DNA of 64,000 nucleotides from Anaerocolumna sp. AGMB13025 (GCF_029689925.1 NZ_CP121445.1:3394501-3458500); one strand, 5' to 3'. Shown: positions 43,723 through 53,547, counted from the stretch's first letter. Made by a program: numbers and translations. Notes: generated by a model not told the origin, from the sequence alone.

Positions 43723-44994
43723 CTACTTATCTTCTATCTTTATTGTAATTTCTTTAAGAGACGGTTCTTTCATTAGCTCCCTTTTGACAAGCTTAATTTC
43801 CTCCATTTCACCAGGTGCCATTACCTTTTTCTTACGGCTGTGTACTTTTCGGTCATCAAAGTACACCGTAACACACTTATTCAGATATACATTTCCGACA
43901 CGAAAACGTACCGTCAACTCTTCTTCCATCCGTTCTGGCTGGATGGTTTGGGGCACAGTATAACGAACTCCATAAGAAGGGATAAGACGAATCTCTGTCC
44001 TGGTTCCATCTTTCGGTGTATCGGTCTTTCTGACATATCTTGCAGCATTACGTCCTGCTATTTTTGCTTCTTCAGAAACATAATCCACCAGATCATGGAC
44101 GTGCAGTACATTACCGCAGGCAAATATCCCTTCCAAATTTGTTTCCAGTAATTCATTGACCATAGGTCCATTGGTGACCGGATTTAAATGCACGCCCATA
44201 CCTGCGGAAAGCTCATTTTCAGGAACTAATCCAACGGATAATAACAGGGTGTCGCAGGTCAGATGATATTCGGTACCTGGAATCGGCTTTAAGTTTTGAT
44301 CGACTCTGGCAAGGGTAACTCCCTGTATGCGGTCTTTGCCCTCAATATCAATAATTGTATGGCTTAATTTTAAAGGTATGTCATAATCGTTAAGGCATTG
44401 GACTATATTTCGCTTTAATCCGCCGGAGTAAGGCATTATTTCTGCCACTGCTTTCACTTTAGCTCCCTCAAGTGTCATTCTGCGAGCCATAATAAGCCCA
44501 ATGTCTCCGGAGCCTAAAATAACAGCTTCCTTTCCAGGCATAATTCCTTCCACATTCAGCAGCCGCTGTGCCGTACCTGCTGAAAATATTCCCGCCGGAC
44601 GGTATCCTGGTATATTTAAGGCTCCCCTTGGTCTCTCACGACAGCCCATTGCCAATATAACAGCCTTTGCCTGGAGGGTAAACATGCCATCTGTTTTATT
44701 CATAGCTGTAATCTGTTTCTCGGCATTTATGTCGATTACCATGGTATTAATCTTATATTCAAGCTTTAATTCCAGAACGCGTTTTATAAACCTGTCGGCA
44801 TATTCTGTTCCTGTTAATTCCTCTTTAAACGTATGCAACCCAAATCCATTGTGAATACATTGGTTTAAAATTCCACCTAGTTCCTTATCCCGCTCCAGAA
44901 TTAATACTTTTTCGCAGCCTTCATTTCTAGCTTCAATAGCCGCGGCCAGACCGGCAGGACCACCGCCTATTATTACAATATCATACAATTTCAT
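43723..44994 (-). CDS. FAD/NAD(P)-dependent oxidoreductase of the glp unit
   Basis: 423 residues. FAD motif IVIIGGGPAGLAAAIEARN at the N-terminus, NAD(P) motif AVILGSGDIGLIMARR near 155, and the second FAD motif GIFACGNVLHVHDLVDYVS near 285. The ELGGILNQCIHNGFGLH motif, with one Cys, is characteristic of the flavoproteins that pair with GlpA-like dehydrogenases. The C-terminal 90 residues form a beta-rich extension. Likely the electron-accepting partner of the GlpA-like enzyme encoded 270 bases upstream. Confidence 0.88.
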   Translation of the reverse strand: MKLYDIVIIGGGPAGLAAAIEARNEGCEKVLILERDKELGGILNQCIHNGFGLHTFKEELTGTEYADRFIKRVLELKLEYKINTMVIDINAEKQITAMNKTDGMFTLQAKAVILAMGCRERPRGALNIPGYRPAGIFSAGTAQRLLNVEGIMPGKEAVILGSGDIGLIMARRMTLEGAKVKAVAEIMPYSGGLKRNIVQCLNDYDIPLKLSHTIIDIEGKDRIQGVTLARVDQNLKPIPGTEYHLTCDTLLLSVGLVPENELSAGMGVHLNPVTNGPMVNELLETNLEGIFACGNVLHVHDLVDYVSEEAKIAGRNAARYVRKTDTPKDGTRTEIRLIPSYGVRYTVPQTIQPERMEEELTVRFRVGNVYLNKCVTVYFDDRKVHSRKKKVMAPGEMEEIKLVKRELMKEPSLKEITIKIEDK

Positions 44995-45266
44995 AATTTA
45001 CACCCATTGCATATCCCAGGCTGGCCTGGGATATTGCCACAATTAGAATGTGTGAAAGATGCTCAGTGTGGCAACCTTTCTCATTATAAATTTCTTACAC
45101 ACTTAACTCCTGTCTGTTAGATAACGACAATGTCTAATAACCGTGATTCATTTAGGGATATATTATCATCTTTTTTAGCAAAGTTGGTTTTTTAGGCGTT
45201 AGCCACTGATTAATTTTATTAAATCAAAAGAAATCAAACCTGAAATCAAACCTGATTATTTCATAA

Positions 45267-46694
45267 CTACAAGATAATATTGGATTTCCCGCCGGACTTC
45301 GTAATATCTTTGACATCTAATTTTAGTTCCCTTGCCAGAATTTCCATGGTTTTAGGCAGGCAGAAGCCTGCCTGGCAACGTCCGGAACCTGCCCTGGTAC
45401 GTCTTTTGATTCCATCAAGTGTAGTCGCTCCCAGAGGTCTGTGGATTGCTTCTAAAATTTCCCCTTCTGTAACCAGTTCACATCTGCATACGACATTGGC
45501 ATACGCTTTATTTGTTTTAATCATTTCCTTCTGTTCTTTTCTGGTTAGGCTTGCAAAGTTTTTAATTCCGGTACGGTTAGGTATAAAATTAAACTTTTGA
45601 CCGGCACCAATCCTGGCAAGAACCAGATCCGCTGCAAGTTTTGCTATTGCAGGAGCAGAGGTTAAGCCCGGCGATTCAATTCCTGCTAAATCAATAAATC
45701 CCGGTGCATCGCTTATTTCTTCAATAATAAAATCATCCTTCTCTGCATGTGCCCTAAGTCCTGCAAAAGAGGTTATGATTTTATTAAGCGGCAGCGCTTG
45801 TGCACTTTTACAGGCTTTTTCAGCTATTTTCTTTAAACCGGGAGCTGTCGTAGTAATCTGTTCTTTATCCTCGATATCCTCAGCGGTTGGTCCTATTAAC
45901 AGATTTCCATGGACCGTAGGGGTTACTAATACACCTTTTCCAAGTTTATCTGGCATTTGAAACAAGGTACTTTTTACATAACCACCCACAGATTTATCTA
46001 GCAGACAATATTCACCTTTACGTGGTATTAACAGCATTTTATGCTCACTCACCATGTTATGAATCCTATCCGCGTACACTCCGGCCGCATTGACAACCAG
46101 CTTTGCATGAAAGCACTCGTTATCTGTATTAAGGCAATAATAGCCATCACCATTTGATGATAATCGTTCAATACAGATAACCTCTGAATTAAATTGAAAT
46201 TCTACTCCATTTATACATGCATTTTCTGCCAGTGCAATGGTTAAATTAAAAGGACAGACTATCCCTCCGGAAGGCGCATACAAAGCCCCTATGGCTTTAT
46301 CAGAAACATTGGGTTCAAGTGTCTTTAGCTCTGGCTTATCTATAATTTTAAGCTCTTCTACACCATTGCTGATACCGTTTTTTAGTAACTTAGTAAGCTG
46401 TTCCCTCTCATTTTCATCAAAGCATAGAACCAGGGATCCGTTTCTCATAAAGGAGAAATCAAGTTCTTTGGCCAGTCCTTCCATTAACCGGTTCCCTTCT
46501 ACGTTAAGTTTTGCCTTTAAACTGCCTGCCTTTGCGTCAAAGCCTGCGTGCACAATGGCACTGTTTGCTTTTGAGGTACCTTCACACACATCACTGCATT
46601 TTTCCAGCACCTTAATTTTTAACTCGTATTTGGATAATTCTCTGGCTGTGGCACACCCGATTACACCTGCGCCAATAATAATAACGTCATACAT
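45267..46694 (-). CDS. glpA: GlpA-like glycerol-3-phosphate dehydrogenase
   Basis: 475 residues. DAO-type FAD domain (VIIIGAGVIGCATARELSKYE) over residues 1-370, with EGTSKANSAIVHAGFDAK as in glycerol-3-phosphate dehydrogenases. The C-terminal BFD-like domain supplies cysteines for a [2Fe-2S] site (VVCRCELVTEG and GRCQAGFC). It oxidises glycerol 3-phosphate to dihydroxyacetone phosphate, probably with the two downstream proteins as electron carriers. Leader terminator and an upstream glpP support a glycerol role. AAGGAGG precedes the start. Confidence 0.88.
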   Translation of the reverse strand: MYDVIIIGAGVIGCATARELSKYELKIKVLEKCSDVCEGTSKANSAIVHAGFDAKAGSLKAKLNVEGNRLMEGLAKELDFSFMRNGSLVLCFDENEREQLTKLLKNGISNGVEELKIIDKPELKTLEPNVSDKAIGALYAPSGGIVCPFNLTIALAENACINGVEFQFNSEVICIERLSSNGDGYYCLNTDNECFHAKLVVNAAGVYADRIHNMVSEHKMLLIPRKGEYCLLDKSVGGYVKSTLFQMPDKLGKGVLVTPTVHGNLLIGPTAEDIEDKEQITTTAPGLKKIAEKACKSAQALPLNKIITSFAGLRAHAEKDDFIIEEISDAPGFIDLAGIESPGLTSAPAIAKLAADLVLARIGAGQKFNFIPNRTGIKNFASLTRKEQKEMIKTNKAYANVVCRCELVTEGEILEAIHRPLGATTLDGIKRRTRAGSGRCQAGFCLPKTMEILARELKLDVKDITKSGGKSNIIL

Positions 46695-46792
46695 AAGAAC
46701 CTCATCCTCCTTGTAAACCTTAAAAAAGAGTGTATCGCATTCTGCCCGTTACATAGTAAATCATAAGAATTCCTGTAATATAAGATAGAGAA

Positions 46793-46845
46793 ATAAAAAA
46801 AAGCAAGCAAACAACATCTTTTGAAAAGACATTGTATTTGCTTGA
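46793..46845 (-). terminator. Leader terminator, probable GlpP antitermination target
   Basis: On the minus strand CAAGCAAA-TACAATGTC pairs with a near-complete complement ending TTTGCTTG, followed by CTTTTTTTTA. It lies about 100 bases before the GlpA-like gene and after glpP, so full transcription of the oxidase genes should need antitermination. Confidence 0.8.
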
Positions 46846-46867
46846 CTCCAATTCTCATGCAAAACAC

Positions 46868-47089
46868 TATTTAATTAATTTGATAGTATCATAAGTACCA
46901 TATAATTACAACTATTTTTATGTAAAATTTATGTTATAGATTTATGTTACGAATTTATATTATCAAGATATTAGGTATCGTATTATGAATTACTAAGTTA
47001 TAAATCGATCTTACGAAGTTATATTGTCGATATATGCTAGTTATCGTGTTATAATAATATATTAGCAATCTATCTTATAAATGATATTA
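46868..47089. other. Very AT-rich glpP-glpA spacer
   Basis: Carries short degenerate repeats (variants of TTATGTTA and GAATTTATATTA) and no open frame. May include a second promoter for the GlpA unit; none could be fixed. Confidence 0.35.
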
Positions 47090-47656
47090 TTACATAAACC
47101 ATACATCCGGATTGGTGGACGAAATAGAAACTGCCCCGGCAGATAAAGCAGCCATAACATCCTCTTTATCAGAAATCAGTCCACCGGCTATAACCGGCAT
47201 ACTCACAATGCTGCTGATTCTTTTGATTACTTTTGGCATAACACCCGGAAGTATCTCAATGAAGTCAGGTTTTACAGCTTCACTTTGCTTTTTTATGTTT
47301 TCAAATGCCATGGAATCTATCACAAAAAAACGGAAGACAGTAAAAAGTCCCAGTTCCCTGGCATGTTTTATAAGAGCCTGTTTTGTAGATATAATACCGT
47401 CTGCTTTAGTATTGTGTTTAATATAATCGATGGCTATTTCTTTAGAACTTAGACCATTAATTAAATCGATATGAATGATTGCAATACGTCCGCTGTCTTT
47501 AATCTTATTAATAATATCATTTATTGTTAAGATATCACCAAATAAAACAAATATGATTTTACTTTCTGATTCCAGACATTTTGAAAGCCCGCTATAATCT
47601 TTTACTGCAGCAATTATGGGGCTCTCCTCCATCAAATCCATAAATATTCTGTTCAT
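47090..47656 (-). CDS. glpP: Glycerol-3-phosphate-responsive antiterminator GlpP
   Basis: 188 residues, TIM-barrel-like. PIIAAVKDYSGL, IIFVLFGDILTINDIINKIK, IHIDLINGLS, DGIISTKQALIKHARELGL, IEILPGVMPKVI and PVIAGGLISDKEDV are the conserved GlpP blocks. The protein binds leader RNA in the presence of glycerol 3-phosphate and prevents termination. The T-rich hairpin 240 bases downstream is its probable target. GAGG precedes the start. Confidence 0.95.
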   Translation of the reverse strand: MNRIFMDLMEESPIIAAVKDYSGLSKCLESESKIIFVLFGDILTINDIINKIKDSGRIAIIHIDLINGLSSKEIAIDYIKHNTKADGIISTKQALIKHARELGLFTVFRFFVIDSMAFENIKKQSEAVKPDFIEILPGVMPKVIKRISSIVSMPVIAGGLISDKEDVMAALSAGAVSISSTNPDVWFM

Positions 47657-47839
47657 AGCTTGATTACCTCACAAATAAAAAGCTGATGCAGAACTTAAGT
47701 TTTATAACCATTCATTTGCCAATAGGCAAATCAATAAAGTAGATATTTATTTCCTTTGATAAACCTAATTCCTGCATCAGTTTTCTTAAAACTTTTATTT
47801 AAAAGATGATTTTAACCTTTTCTTTTGCGTATTGATTCA

Positions 47840-49273
47840 TTAGTGACTCAGATTAATTACAGTAGCTTTCACTCTGGTCATTGCTTCTATGGAATAACGG
47901 ATTCCCTGAGTACCGATACCGGATTTTTTAACTCCTAAGAAAGGGAAATGATCTGGTCCACGTTCCGTTTTATTATTAACTTGAACCGTACCAACTTCCA
48001 GTCGACTGGCTATATGGAAGGCATCACTTAGATTTTCCGTAAAAACGGAGCTTTGCAGACCATATTCGGATTGGTTGGCTAAATCAACTGCCTCATCCGC
48101 ATTGTTCACACGTAGAATCGGTAACACCGGTCCAAAAGGTTCTTCCCAGGCCACCCTCATGTCAGTCGTAACATAATCAAAAAGGGTCGGAAAAATTAAA
48201 TTCCCTTCTCTGGTTCCTCCGTAAATTAATTTAGCTCCTTTTGCTTTGGCATCTTCAATTAAATCCCAGACATAATCCGCTGCTTTTGTACTGATTAGAG
48301 GCACCACATCCACTTGCTTTTCCAGAGGATTACCAACCTCTAGTTTTTGGATTTCTTCTTTTAAATAAGCGATTAAACGGTCAGCGACTTCATTGACAAC
48401 TAAAATCCTTTTAACAGCCGTACAACGCTGTCCCGAATAGGAAAATGCACCTGCGATAATATTTTTAGCAGCAAACGCCAAATCGGCGTCTTTTAATACA
48501 ATTGCAGCATCCTTACCGCCTAGTTCCATAAGCAGTGGTACCATATGTGCCTTTTCCGATATACCAGAGCCAACTTCTGTACTGCCTGTGAAATTAATAA
48601 AGTTTATATCGGGATGGGTAACAACATAATCACCGATTTCACTGCCTCTTCCCGTCACAATATTTAAAACACCCTTAGGAAGACCAGCGGCTTCAAAGAC
48701 CTTAACCAGTTCAATACCACACAAGCTTCCGGTGGTAGCCGGTTTAAATACGACCGTATTACCTGCAACCAGAGCCGGTGCAATTTTTGAAGTTGCCAGA
48801 TTAATAGGATAATTAAAAGGTGAGATAGCAAGTACAACTCCCACGGGTTCTCTTGTTACGACTGCAAATTTTTCTTTATTAAAGCCAGAAAAAGTATCAC
48901 CCTGAATACTTTCCCCATGTATGCTTTTTGCAGTGTCAGCCGTAAATCGAATAAAATCAGCTGTTCTGGTTATTTCGGAATGAGCGCTTTTTTTGTCCTT
49001 GCCAACTTCCATCATCAGCAGAACAGTAAGTCTGTCTGCCTCTTCCAATAACAGATTGGCAGCTTTATACAAAACTTCAGCCCTTTCATTTAAAGGTACA
49101 TTCCTCCAGGTGGCAAATGTTTCTTTTGCCAGTTGAATCGCGCTGTTTACATCTTCTTTCGATAAAGCAAGAACTTCTCCGATGACAGAATCATCTAAGG
49201 GAGAACGTATCTGAATTGACTGTCTGCTCTCATCTTTATGTGATTGTTCTTTATCATAATTGTTTGTATTCAT
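47840..49273 (-). CDS. gapN: NADP-dependent glyceraldehyde-3-phosphate dehydrogenase (GapN-type)
   Basis: 477 residues from ATG 49273 with GGAGG five bases upstream; a longer frame to 49303 is not needed. Aldehyde dehydrogenase fold: FNYPINLATSKIAPALVAGN, FTGSTEVG, catalytic Glu in MELGGKDAAIVL and catalytic Cys in SYSGQRCTAVKR. The PVGVVLAISPFNYP and TGRGSEIGDYV blocks match GapN, which oxidises glyceraldehyde 3-phosphate to 3-phosphoglycerate with NADP and without ATP yield. Next to glycerol catabolism genes it would supply NADPH from the same triose pool. Confidence 0.88.
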   Translation of the reverse strand: MNTNNYDKEQSHKDESRQSIQIRSPLDDSVIGEVLALSKEDVNSAIQLAKETFATWRNVPLNERAEVLYKAANLLLEEADRLTVLLMMEVGKDKKSAHSEITRTADFIRFTADTAKSIHGESIQGDTFSGFNKEKFAVVTREPVGVVLAISPFNYPINLATSKIAPALVAGNTVVFKPATTGSLCGIELVKVFEAAGLPKGVLNIVTGRGSEIGDYVVTHPDINFINFTGSTEVGSGISEKAHMVPLLMELGGKDAAIVLKDADLAFAAKNIIAGAFSYSGQRCTAVKRILVVNEVADRLIAYLKEEIQKLEVGNPLEKQVDVVPLISTKAADYVWDLIEDAKAKGAKLIYGGTREGNLIFPTLFDYVTTDMRVAWEEPFGPVLPILRVNNADEAVDLANQSEYGLQSSVFTENLSDAFHIASRLEVGTVQVNNKTERGPDHFPFLGVKKSGIGTQGIRYSIEAMTRVKATVINLSH

Positions 49274-49696
49274 AATAACCTCCATCTGCCGCTTGAACGG
49301 CAATCTAATGCTGAGTATAAACTATCCTGTGTGCTTTTATCCGGTTTAATATACTATACAATCACCCTGTCACGATGGCCAGTAGTGATAACGAAACAAG
49401 GATGAAAAAAGTTAAAACTAAAATTCCTTGGTCACTATATGAAGTTCTTCCATGTTACGTATATTAACATTTGTTTCAATGCATTTACTTCACACTTTAC
49501 TTCTTTCACCTCATGTATATTATGTACCGTTTATATTTATATTAGTTTATCTTATATCGAATGCATCGTTTTTGAAAGGGCACTAGATATAGTATAAGGA
49601 TAACTCATAAGTTTATGTTTGTTGATAGGTTAATATTAGACTTAGACTCTTTATTTGTATGTGATTAAGTCACAAATGATTATGCTTTGCATATTA
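49274..49696. other. Intergenic region upstream of gapN
   Basis: No reading frame is convincing. It must hold the gapN promoter on the minus strand and the end of the BlaI-type gene, but neither a clear promoter nor a strong terminator could be recognised. Confidence 0.3.
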
Positions 49697-50062
49697 TTAT
49701 AATTTCTGCTCACTGACTATCCGCTCTAATTCCAGCAGTTCTCCCTGCGTAAGTTTTTGAAATTTCAGATATTCCGAAAAGAAAGTGTTTAACGATCCGT
49801 TATAAAACTTATTTAATAATGCCTTGGTTTCCGTGTTTTGTACCGTACGTTTGGATACCAGCGCCTTACACAAAAAACCGGGATCCTCTCTTTTTATGGC
49901 ACCTTTATCGATTAATCGCTTGATTACCGTATAGGTAGTATTTTTTTCCCAACCGATGTATTCTTTTATAATTTTAGAGATATCTTTTGCAGCCAATACT
50001 TTATTTGACCACAACAGCTCCATTATATTTAATTCACCTTCATGTAGACGTATTTCATTCAT
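49697..50062 (-). CDS. BlaI/MecI-family transcriptional repressor
   Basis: 121 residues. Winged helix with LHEGELNIMELLWSNK, KDISKIIKEYIGWEKNTTYTVI and KRLIDKGAIKRE, the classic BlaI/MecI/CopY signature; the GFLCKALVS wing and a C-terminal dimer helix follow. AGGAG precedes ATG 50062. No BlaR1-type sensor protease or beta-lactamase is adjacent, so it is an orphan; such proteins can also control efflux or copper genes. Confidence 0.9.
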   Translation of the reverse strand: MNEIRLHEGELNIMELLWSNKVLAAKDISKIIKEYIGWEKNTTYTVIKRLIDKGAIKREDPGFLCKALVSKRTVQNTETKALLNKFYNGSLNTFFSEYLKFQKLTQGELLELERIVSEQKL

Positions 50063-50780
50063 TCTGACTCCTATCCGTACGTTATGTATATATTAATACG
50101 TACTTGCATCTATAAAATATCTATATGAAATTCAAATTAATGAATAAAAGAAAAAATAATATGTACTACCAGTGTAGAATTAATCAATAAAGGCTAACCT
50201 TTTTTATTTAAATTCATACGTTGTTCACTTTATATGGAACGGGACAACTTCTTAGGTTAATTAATTCTAAAAATAAATAGCGTTTATTTCAAACTCAAAA
50301 GATGAAAATTATTTCTTATGTTTTTTCCTATCATCTGATAAAAAGATCTAAGAAATAGCAGTATTTCTCTTAAAATAAGCATATTGGCAAAATCCTTGTT
50401 ATATATAGTCTACCGTTGTCGAATAATAGTTTTAAGAATCAATGGTTGTAAACTACCAATGTAGATTACAACCATTGATACAATTCTACCCAAATAGAAT
50501 TCAAATGTCAATAATTTTCCGCATCATAATAATAAAAAACATATGTTTTTATTAATTAAAATTGGAAAAAGTATTTTTAATAAGATAATAAAAGAAGCCT
50601 GTTCCAGTATTATACCGAAACGGGCTTTTATTTCCATGAAATATTAGTATAAATAGATATGATCTTCATAAGAATTACTTTTCAGCCTTAAGGCTAAAAT
50701 TCCTTTGTTTGTGAACTTACCTTGCTGTTTCTTTAAGTTTACCGAAGGATTTGCTTGTTATAAATGAGTTATTTATAACA
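50063..50780. other. Gene-free region with dyads upstream of the BlaI-type gene
   Basis: GTACGT (50073-50078) and ACGTAC (50094-50099) form an interrupted palindrome over the start region of the regulator gene. CTACCAGTGTAG at about 50165 and CTACCAATGTAG at about 50454 are near-identical TAC/GTA dyads of the kind BlaI binds. The second lies in the loop of a perfect 14-bp stem (ATCAATGGTTGTAA and complement, about 50440-50481). A terminator-like hairpin (AAGCCTGTT/AACGGGCTT, 50595-50627) serves the AAA gene. No protein-coding frame was found. Confidence 0.5.
50595..50633. terminator. Bidirectional terminator-like hairpin
   Basis: AAGCCTGTT (50595-50603) pairs with AACGGGCTT (50619-50627, one G-U), followed by TTATTTCC on the + strand and TCTTTTATT on the minus strand. 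It probably ends the AAA ATPase transcript. Confidence 0.65.
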
Positions 50781-52085
50781 TCAAATGCAGAATACGGCAT
50801 AAATGGGCACATATTTAACGTGATTGGTATATTCAAAATTTCTTGTTGATATTTTAATGGAATCTGTGACTTTATCAAATTTCCTTCGGAATGTACTGAC
50901 ATTACGAGATCTGGTATTATCATTGGCCCGTACTTCAACAGGAATCAACATACCGTCTTTGTATAGGATAAAATCCAGTTTAGCCTGGGAATCCGATTCC
51001 CAGAAGTATAACGGATATCCATTCGCAGCCAGTCCCTGTGCAACATAGTTTTCTAGTAAACCTTTACGGTGCTGCTCCTTTAACTGGATACCCTGATATG
51101 TAATGATAGACTGTAATAAACCGGTATCCAACAGATATAGCTTAAAATTTAGATGATTCTGGTCTAAGTTATAACTCTTTAATGAATTATGAATGGAATC
51201 GGCTGAATCATCCGTAAGCTTGTCCATCATATCCTCCGTTAATTTATAACAGCACATACCATAGCAGCTATTTTTTATGTATTTTAGGGCATCTGAATAT
51301 AATGCCTGGGTAGCACCTTTTCGTATCATCTTATATTGGAACTTACGGTTTTCTTTCATCAGCTGCTTATCTATGGTACCTAACATCTGGTTGATTTTTA
51401 GAAAATCCCCTTCTGAATTTTCTTTATAGCTTTCAGCCGTAAAAGAATTTAATAGAATTCTGTGCTGCTCTGAAACATTAAAATCAGCACCGGTATTGAT
51501 ATATTCATTCACTGCTAAAGGCATTCCTCCTACCGTTAGATACAGTTCAAATAAAGTAAGAAGTTCCTGATGTACGATATCTGGAATTTTTGTATTGGTT
51601 TTATAATGCACGGTAATCACTTCAATATACCATTCATTCCCTGTAGCGATTAAAAACTCTTCAAAATCCAATGGGAACAACTGCAGTTTATAAAACTGGC
51701 AGTCCATAGAATCAATCACCTGAGAACTTGATATTGCAATGATATGATAGGTTAATTTCGATTGGACTAATAAGTTAAGCACCTGCTCTATATCTGGACA
51801 CCTGGTTATCTCATCCAATATAATCAAAACCGGTTCGTGGTATTCGGATAACTGAAAATAATCCTTCAAAACACAATCTACTGTTGAAGGATTATTGCAA
51901 AATAACCGGTCATATAGGTAAGGTTCCCTTTCAAAATTAATGTAGACTGATTCTTTATAGAAGGAGCTGGCAAAATCGTACACCAAATAAGTCTTGCCCA
52001 CACCGCGTCCTCCGGTGAGCAAGATTGGACTTTGGTTCGATAATTCCTTCCATTCCAGTAATTTTTCAATCAGTTTCCTTTTCAA
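50781..52085 (-). CDS. AAA ATPase with DUF4143 (archaeal-type ATPase family)
   Basis: 434 residues. TTG start at 52085 with AAGGAG seven bases before it. Walker A TGGRGVGKTY, Walker B PVLIILDEI, and an AISSSQVI sensor region. The C-terminal DUF4143 part shows the PD-(D/E)xK-like pattern LDFILYKDGMLIPVEVRA, with Arg in place of the usual Lys, so nuclease activity is doubtful. These proteins are widespread and often selfish or toxin-like; no function is established. It sits 12 bases after rluD. Confidence 0.85.
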   Translation of the reverse strand: MKRKLIEKLLEWKELSNQSPILLTGGRGVGKTYLVYDFASSFYKESVYINFEREPYLYDRLFCNNPSTVDCVLKDYFQLSEYHEPVLIILDEITRCPDIEQVLNLLVQSKLTYHIIAISSSQVIDSMDCQFYKLQLFPLDFEEFLIATGNEWYIEVITVHYKTNTKIPDIVHQELLTLFELYLTVGGMPLAVNEYINTGADFNVSEQHRILLNSFTAESYKENSEGDFLKINQMLGTIDKQLMKENRKFQYKMIRKGATQALYSDALKYIKNSCYGMCCYKLTEDMMDKLTDDSADSIHNSLKSYNLDQNHLNFKLYLLDTGLLQSIITYQGIQLKEQHRKGLLENYVAQGLAANGYPLYFWESDSQAKLDFILYKDGMLIPVEVRANDNTRSRNVSTFRRKFDKVTDSIKISTRNFEYTNHVKYVPIYAVFCI

Positions 52086-52096
52086 AGCAGAACTCC

Positions 52097-53017
52097 TTAT
52101 TTTCTTAACTTTTCTAATAGTAACTTGAAATAATCCGGCAATGGGGCCTCAAATTCTACATATTCCTTCGTGGTTGGATGTATAAAACCCAATACTCTGG
52201 CGTGAAGGGCTTGTCCCTCCAGGTGAAAGCTGTCTTTGGATGGTCCATATATATCATCTCCCAGAAGAGGATGCCCGATACTTGCCATATGAACCCTGAT
52301 CTGATGGGTACGTCCGGTCTGCAAGGAGCATTCAATATGGGCATATTTATTACTTAAATTCTCGAGTACCATATAATTAGTCACGGCACGTTTACCCTTT
52401 TGGTTAATAGCCATCTTTTTACGATCAATCGGGTGCCTGCCTATGGGAGCATCAACCGTTCCCTGCTCTGCTTTAAAAGCGCCGTATACAAGGGCATTAT
52501 ACTTTCTTGTTATGGAATGGACTTTCAGCTGTTCGGCTATAGACTGATGTGCTTTGTCGTTTTTACAGACCACAAGTACACCGGTTGTATTCATATCAAT
52601 ACGATGTACAATCCCAGGGCGGAATACGCCGTTAATTCCAGAAAGCTCATCTTTGCAGTGATACAGCAGACCGTTAACCAAGGTACCTGAATAATGCCCT
52701 GCCGCCGGATGTACCACCACTCCTTTTTCCTTATTTACGACGATGATATCCTTGTCTTCATAAATAATATCAAGGGGTATATCCTCCGGGTTAATCTGTA
52801 AGTCCACCGGAGGCGGCAGATTAATCAAAATAGAATCCTCCGGTGCTACTTTATAATTCGCTTTCACTGCTTTATCATTTACCAGAACCATTCCATCCTG
52901 AATAAGTTTTTGAATATATGATCGGGTCAGTTCCTCCTGGTTCTCTGCAATATATTTATCAATTCGGATACCGCTGTCCTGTGATTCCACAACAATATCA
53001 ATAACTGCATTAATCAT
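52097..53017 (-). CDS. RluA/RluD-family 23S rRNA pseudouridine synthase
   Basis: 306 residues. N-terminal S4 domain (RIDKYIAENQEELTRSYIQKLI), catalytic Asp in HRIDMNTTGVLVV near residue 140 and the GRTHQIRVHMASIGHPLLGD block. It isomerises uridines in 23S rRNA helix 69 if RluD proper. It overlaps lspA by 8 bases, a gene order (lspA-rluD) conserved in Firmicutes. Confidence 0.93.
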   Translation of the reverse strand: MINAVIDIVVESQDSGIRIDKYIAENQEELTRSYIQKLIQDGMVLVNDKAVKANYKVAPEDSILINLPPPVDLQINPEDIPLDIIYEDKDIIVVNKEKGVVVHPAAGHYSGTLVNGLLYHCKDELSGINGVFRPGIVHRIDMNTTGVLVVCKNDKAHQSIAEQLKVHSITRKYNALVYGAFKAEQGTVDAPIGRHPIDRKKMAINQKGKRAVTNYMVLENLSNKYAHIECSLQTGRTHQIRVHMASIGHPLLGDDIYGPSKDSFHLEGQALHARVLGFIHPTTKEYVEFEAPLPDYFKLLLEKLRK

Positions 53018-53510
53018 GTTTCTGTTCTTCTTTCCTGTTTAAGAAAGCAAAATCTTCATCTTTATAATAGAATAAGCTTAATACGATTAATAAGATAGCT
53101 GATATGGTTACATAACAATCTGCCAGATTAAAAATCGGAAAATCAATTAATTTAAAATACAGAAAATCCACTACATATTTTTTTATACTTCTGTCTATTA
53201 AGTTACCAATTGCACCCGCAGCAATAAATACCAGAATTAATCTCATAACATTATACCGCTTGCCGGCTGGAATTTTGGTATAAAAGTATATCATACCTCC
53301 CATTATGATTACGGTAGCAACAATTAATATACTGATTTTGCCGCTCATAATTCCCCATACGGCTCCGTTGTTTTCATGGTAATAGAGTTCAAATATATTA
53401 GGAATGACTGCCATAGGTCCATCTTTTAAATGTGCAGCCGCCAAGTACTTTGTTAACTGATCCAATGCTATTAATAAAATAAGATAAATCAGATGTCTGA
53501 TTTTTTTCAT
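53010..53510 (-). CDS. lspA: Lipoprotein signal peptidase LspA
   Basis: 166 residues, four membrane segments. The two catalytic aspartates are in GNLIDRSIKKYVVDF and IFNLADCYVTI. It removes signal peptides from prolipoproteins in the membrane, relevant to lipoproteins such as the FGE-like protein and DacF-type enzyme in this window. GGAGG precedes the start. Confidence 0.96.
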   Translation of the reverse strand: MKKIRHLIYLILLIALDQLTKYLAAAHLKDGPMAVIPNIFELYYHENNGAVWGIMSGKISILIVATVIIMGGMIYFYTKIPAGKRYNVMRLILVFIAAGAIGNLIDRSIKKYVVDFLYFKLIDFPIFNLADCYVTISAILLIVLSLFYYKDEDFAFLNRKEEQKHD

Positions 53511-53547
53511 ATTGCCTCCAGTTACTTTTGTTTATAGTATTTTTTTA

